Assembly: GCF_016735495.2 (NCBI RefSeq)
Contig: NZ_JAERQY020000001.1
Location: 682,001-746,000 of the forward strand
DNA from: Lysobacter sp. MMG2
GTDB lineage: Bacteria > Pseudomonadota > Gammaproteobacteria > Xanthomonadales > Xanthomonadaceae
Length of the DNA: 64,000 bases
Reading direction: 5' to 3'
Shown here: in pieces, positions 59,881 through 64,000 of the stretch
Layout: every line of letters starts with the position of its first letter
Numbering within the stretch: position 1 is the stretch's first letter
Made by a program: the position numbers and the translations under genes
Notes under the pieces: generated by a model
What the model was told of the DNA's origin: nothing
Seen by the model: only the letters and a program-made list of their open reading frames with translations
The model's database searches: none

Positions 59881-60381
59881 TCAGGCGGCGTCGTTCACCG
59901 CGGCCAGCCGTTCGACGGTCTGCTCGATGCCCTTGCTCAGCTCCATCACCTTGAGCGCGTACTCGGCCAGGCGCTTGTCGTCGTCGTTGACCGGCGTCCA
60001 GGCCGGCACGGGCGTGGGCTTGCCCTCCACCGCGTCCAGCGCGACGAAGACGATGATGCAGTGGGTGCACAGGCGCTCCTGCTCCGGCCCTTCCATCGGG
60101 TCGCGCGCCTTCACGTCGATGGCGAAGTGCATGCTCGATGTGCCGGTGTGGACCAGCTTGGTGTGCACGGTCACCAGATCGGAGATGCGGATCGGGGCGA
60201 CGAAGCGGATGCCGCCCACCGCGACCGTCACGCTGTAGCGGCCGCTCCAGCCGACCGCTGCGGCGTAGCCGGCCTGGTCGATCCATTTCATCACCATGCC
60301 GCCGTGGACCTTGCCGCCGTAGTTAACGTCGGTCGGCTCGGCGAGGAACCGCAGGTTGAGTTCACGCTGACGTCCGCTCAT
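59881..60381 (-). CDS. Acyl-CoA thioesterase (hotdog fold, YciA-like)
   Basis: ATG 60381 overlaps the stop of the FMN reductase gene (ATGA), giving 166 residues. The hotdog-fold segment VNYGGKVHGGMVMKWIDQAGYAAA (split here as VNYGGKVHGG and MKWIDQAG) is the acyl-CoA thioesterase hallmark, and FVAPIRISDLV follows. The C-terminal helical part carries PVPAWTPV. Such enzymes release CoA from acyl-CoAs in the cytoplasm. Coupled to the upstream reductase; the link between the two is unknown. Confidence 0.88.
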   Translation of the reverse strand: MSGRQRELNLRFLAEPTDVNYGGKVHGGMVMKWIDQAGYAAAVGWSGRYSVTVAVGGIRFVAPIRISDLVTVHTKLVHTGTSSMHFAIDVKARDPMEGPEQERLCTHCIIVFVALDAVEGKPTPVPAWTPVNDDDKRLAEYALKVMELSKGIEQTVERLAAVNDAA

Positions 60382-60983
60382 GCCACTGCTCCCGTCGGGT
60401 TGTTCACGTTCGCGCCTGCATGGCGCACCACTGCCGCACCGACGTTGTGCACGCCGGCACGCAGCCGGTCGTCGGTGAGGACGCCGTAATCGGGCAGCTT
60501 GTCCGCCGCCTGCCCCACCGCCACCTGCTGCGGCACCACCAGCAGGCCGAGCTTGGCCAGCGCATCGCGCAGCACCAGCAATGAACGCAATCCGCCCAGC
60601 GGACCGGGCGAGGCGGAGACGATTCCCGCCACCTTGTCCTGGAACAACGACACGCCCGTGCGACCCGATTCGGTCGGCCGCGAGATCCAGTCCAGCGTGT
60701 TCTTCACCAGCGCGGGCATCGAGCCGTTGTACTCCGGCGTGCTGATCAGCAGGCCGTCGTGACGCCCCATCAGCGATTGCAGCGCGCGCACGGCATCGGG
60801 GACGCCGCTGGCCTCGATGTCGCCGTCGTAGATCGGCAGCGGGTAGTCGCGCAGTTCGATCAGCGTGACCTGCGCGCCGGCCCGGCGCGCGCCTTCGGCC
60901 AGCACGTGCACCAGGCGCCGGTTGTACGAGCCCTGGCGCAGGCTGCCGGCGAAGGCGAGCAGGCGGGGCGGGTGGTCGGACAT
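60378..60983 (-). CDS. NADPH-dependent FMN reductase family protein
   Basis: From ATG 60983, with GGAG six bases upstream, the product has 201 residues. AFAGSLRQGSYNRRL at the start binds the FMN phosphate, and STPEYNGSMPALVKNTLDW holds the flavin ring, as in SsuE/ChrR/ArsH-type reductases. Expected role: NADPH-dependent reduction of FMN or quinones in the cytoplasm. A start at 60995 (four residues longer) is also possible. It overlaps the thioesterase gene by four bases. Confidence 0.87.
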   Translation of the reverse strand: MSDHPPRLLAFAGSLRQGSYNRRLVHVLAEGARRAGAQVTLIELRDYPLPIYDGDIEASGVPDAVRALQSLMGRHDGLLISTPEYNGSMPALVKNTLDWISRPTESGRTGVSLFQDKVAGIVSASPGPLGGLRSLLVLRDALAKLGLLVVPQQVAVGQAADKLPDYGVLTDDRLRAGVHNVGAAVVRHAGANVNNPTGAVA

Positions 60984-61125
60984 CGCGGGCTCCATCGCAT
61001 GGGGGCGTTCGATTATGCGCGGCGACCCGTGCTTGCGGCGGGCACGTTGCGGCGGGCGCGCTTGCTCCCGGCCCGCTTGCGCGCGATCCTCGCCGCCAAC
61101 GAAGCGACGGACGGGAGACGCCGCG

Positions 61126-62529
<1,404 letters not shown>

Positions 62530-62530
<1 letters not shown>

Positions 62531-63018
62531 TGCCGTACATGCCCATCGTGGCCACGCTCGGCTACGTGCTCTCGCCCGACGGCCGCGAAGTGCTGATGGT
62601 CCATCGCAACGCACGACCGGACGACCACCAGCTCGGCAAGTACAACGGCCTGGGTGGCAAGATCGAACGCGACGAGGACGTCGTGGCCGGCATGCGCCGC
62701 GAGATCCTCGAGGAAGCCGGCATCGAGTGCGAAGCGATGCAGCTGCGCGGCACGATCAGCTGGCCCGGCTTCGGCAAGCACGGCGAGGACTGGCTGGGCT
62801 TCGTGTTCGTCATCACGCGCTTCAGCGGCACGCCGCACGCGAGCAACCCGGAAGGCACGCTGGAATGGGTGCCGATCGAGCGCCTGGACGAGCTGCCGAT
62901 GTGGGAAGGCGACCGCAACTTCCTGCCGCTGGTGTTCGACGACGACCCGCGCGCGTTCCACGGCGTGATGCCGTATCGCGATGGGCGCATGAAGTCGTGG
63001 GCGTATTCGCGGATCTAG
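62530..63018 (+). CDS. Nudix hydrolase, MutT-like (8-oxo-dGTP diphosphatase type)
   Basis: The 162-residue protein has a complete Nudix box at 43-65 fitting GX5EX7REUXEEXGU (REILEEAGI at its end). The N-terminal HRNARPDDHQLGKYNGLGG resembles MutT/MTH1-like enzymes. The C-terminal EWVPIERLDELPMWEGDRNFLP is common in the 8-oxo-dGTP group. Likely role: removing oxidised nucleotides. The ATG overlaps the stop of the metallo-beta-lactamase gene by one base. Confidence 0.88.
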
Positions 63019-63025
63019 CGCCCTG

Positions 63026-63080
63026 CCCTCATCCGCCTGCCGGCACCTTCTCAGCTCTGCAGAGAGGGGGTGGGGTGAGG
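63026..63080. repeat. Dispersed intergenic repeat, copy 2
   Basis: Bases 63026-63052 are identical to 22633-22659. Here the following text is a different inverted repeat (CTCAGCTCTGCAGAG) and a GGGGTGAGGGTG tail. The element sits between the convergent Nudix and GNAT genes. Confidence 0.75.
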
Positions 63081-63099
63081 GTGTCGGAGCGGCAATCGC

Positions 63100-63531
63100 T
63101 CAGGTCGCTGCGTTCCCGTTCTCGACCTGATATTCCATGTTGATCGAATACGGCGTCTCGACGAAGCCGTACTTCGCATACAGGAATTTCGCATCCCCAT
63201 CGGCCACCAGCGACACCACCGCAGACACCGGCGCGTTCGCACGCAGCCAGTCGTTGAGCGCGGCCATGATGCGCCGACCCAGCCCGTGCCCCTGATACTC
63301 GGGCACGACGGCGATATCGACCACGATGAAGAAGCAACCGCCGTCGCCGATGACGCGACCCATGCCGACCACCAGGCCTTCGTCGAGCAGGCTCACGCCG
63401 TAGAGCGTGTGCGGCAGGCCAAGCCTTGCGGCCTCGATGGTCCGTGTCGCCATGCCCGCCTGCGCGCGCAGGCGGCAGTAATCCTCCGCGCCGGGGAACC
63501 GTTCGACCAGTTCCACCTGCGCCGCGTCCAT
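63100..63531 (-). CDS. GNAT-family N-acetyltransferase
   Basis: The 143-residue protein has the GNAT acetyl-CoA-binding core VVDIAVVPEYQGHGLGRRIM (Q/R-x-x-G-x-G/A loop as QGHGLG) and the late LYAKYGFVETP. The family transfers acetyl groups from acetyl-CoA to amines; the substrate is unknown. Its ATG overlaps the stop of the symporter gene by one base (TGATG), so it is likely cotranscribed with and translated after the symporter. Confidence 0.88.
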   Translation of the reverse strand: MDAAQVELVERFPGAEDYCRLRAQAGMATRTIEAARLGLPHTLYGVSLLDEGLVVGMGRVIGDGGCFFIVVDIAVVPEYQGHGLGRRIMAALNDWLRANAPVSAVVSLVADGDAKFLYAKYGFVETPYSINMEYQVENGNAAT

Positions 63532-64000
63532 CAGCCGGCGTCCCGCGCGCCGCGCACTTCGGCCTTCTCGCCTTCGGCGATGCCGAGGTTGCTCGAGGCG
63601 GCTTCGTACACGTCGCGGTCGAGCAGGCCCGATTCCTTCGCCACCAGCACCGGCACCACCATCTGGCCGGTCACGTTGGTCATCGTGCGCATCATGTCGA
63701 GTACGCGATCGATGGCGACCAGATAACCGATGCCTTCCAGCGGCAGACCCGCCGCCGACAGCACCAGCGTGACCATCACGATCGCCGTGCCCGGCACGCC
63801 GGCGGTGCCGAAACTGCCGAGCACCGAGGCGATGAGGATGGTGATGTACTGGCTCGGCTCCAGGTGCAGGCCGAAGTACTGCGCGACGAACATCGAGGTC
63901 AGCGCGGGATAGATCGCGCCGCAGCCGTCCATCTTGATGCTCGCGCCCAGCGGCACGGCGAAGGCGGCGTAGTCCTTGTCCACGCCCAGGTTGTGCGTGA
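63531..64000 (-). CDS. Dicarboxylate/amino-acid:cation symporter (DAACS family), C-terminal part; start beyond right edge
   Basis: The frame is open to the right edge, so the N-terminal half is missing. Visible family elements are the ASIKMDGCGAIYPAL helix entry, the hairpin-2 GTAGVPG loop, LPLEGIGYLVAIDRVLDMMRT and MTNVTGQ, where many members have NVTGD with a substrate-binding Asp. The protein would import glutamate, aspartate or C4-dicarboxylates with Na+ or H+ across the inner membrane. The tail is acidic and polar. The GNAT gene follows with a one-base overlap. Confidence 0.88.
   Translation of the reverse strand, partial: THNLGVDKDYAAFAVPLGASIKMDGCGAIYPALTSMFVAQYFGLHLEPSQYITILIASVLGSFGTAGVPGTAIVMVTLVLSAAGLPLEGIGYLVAIDRVLDMMRTMTNVTGQMVVPVLVAKESGLLDRDVYEAASSNLGIAEGEKAEVRGARDAG

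Overview
The window looks like a chromosomal segment of a high-GC gammaproteobacterium of the Xanthomonadaceae (Lysobacter/Luteimonas-like). The evidence is the very GC-rich coding sequence, the surE-pcm-yqaA-nlpD gene order without rpoS, perfect GGGATTC heptamer runs between genes, and proteins typical of the group: tandem M13 peptidases, a subclass B3 metallo-beta-lactamase and Gly-rich lipoproteins. The genus is inferred. I see no rRNA, tRNA, CRISPR array, IS element or prophage.

Layout. 0-5.3 kb: an open frame running off the left edge that codes a proline-rich bitopic protein, an FkbM-type methyltransferase, an L,D-transpeptidase with a second, apparently dead domain copy, an NTF2-like protein and the RNA helicase RhlE. 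5.7-12.1 kb: a CPA2 antiporter, a beta-CASP metallohydrolase, a thioredoxin-like protein, an alpha/beta hydrolase and an SMP-30-like secreted propeller. 12.4-18.4 kb: two M13 metallopeptidases in tandem, a rhomboid protease, an alkyltransferase-like DNA-repair protein and an unknown gene. 18.4-22.6 kb: a (GGGATTC)10 run, the DUF47-Pit phosphate pair, a CBS/CorC membrane protein and ExoD.

22.7-34.5 kb joins two conserved blocks. The first is miaA-hfq-hflX-hflK-hflC-DUF2065-purA (tRNA modification, RNA chaperone, control of the FtsH protease, purine synthesis). The second is rlmE-ftsH-folP with divergent yhbY. Between them lies a 620-bp gene-free stretch with four roughly 103-bp direct repeats. 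Each begins with an inverted pair of DnaA-box-like 9-mers and ends in an A-rich tail exactly 86 bp later. In E. coli the DnaA-titrating locus datA lies a few kb from miaA, so this array is the strongest candidate here for an undescribed element.

34.1-46.7 kb holds the housekeeping series pyrG-kdsA-eno-ftsB-ispD-(unknown)-ispF-truD and then surE-pcm-yqaA-nlpD-(EEP lipoprotein). Many of these genes overlap by four bases (ATGA/GTGA), which suggests translational coupling. 47.4-52.9 kb: parE followed by two tandem Gly-tethered propeller lipoproteins. 52.9-57.7 kb: a four-gene operon (DUF418, DadA-like oxidase, glutathione reductase, N-formylglutamate amidohydrolase). 57.9-64 kb: slyD, two NlpC/P60 hydrolases, a thioesterase-FMN reductase pair, a B3 metallo-beta-lactamase overlapping a Nudix gene, a GNAT protein and the C-terminal part of a dicarboxylate/amino-acid symporter cut by the right edge.

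Most starts were chosen by comparison with family length, signal peptides, Shine-Dalgarno-like sequence and operon overlaps; several annotated starts lie well inside a longer open frame. Functions come from recognised motifs, not database searches.
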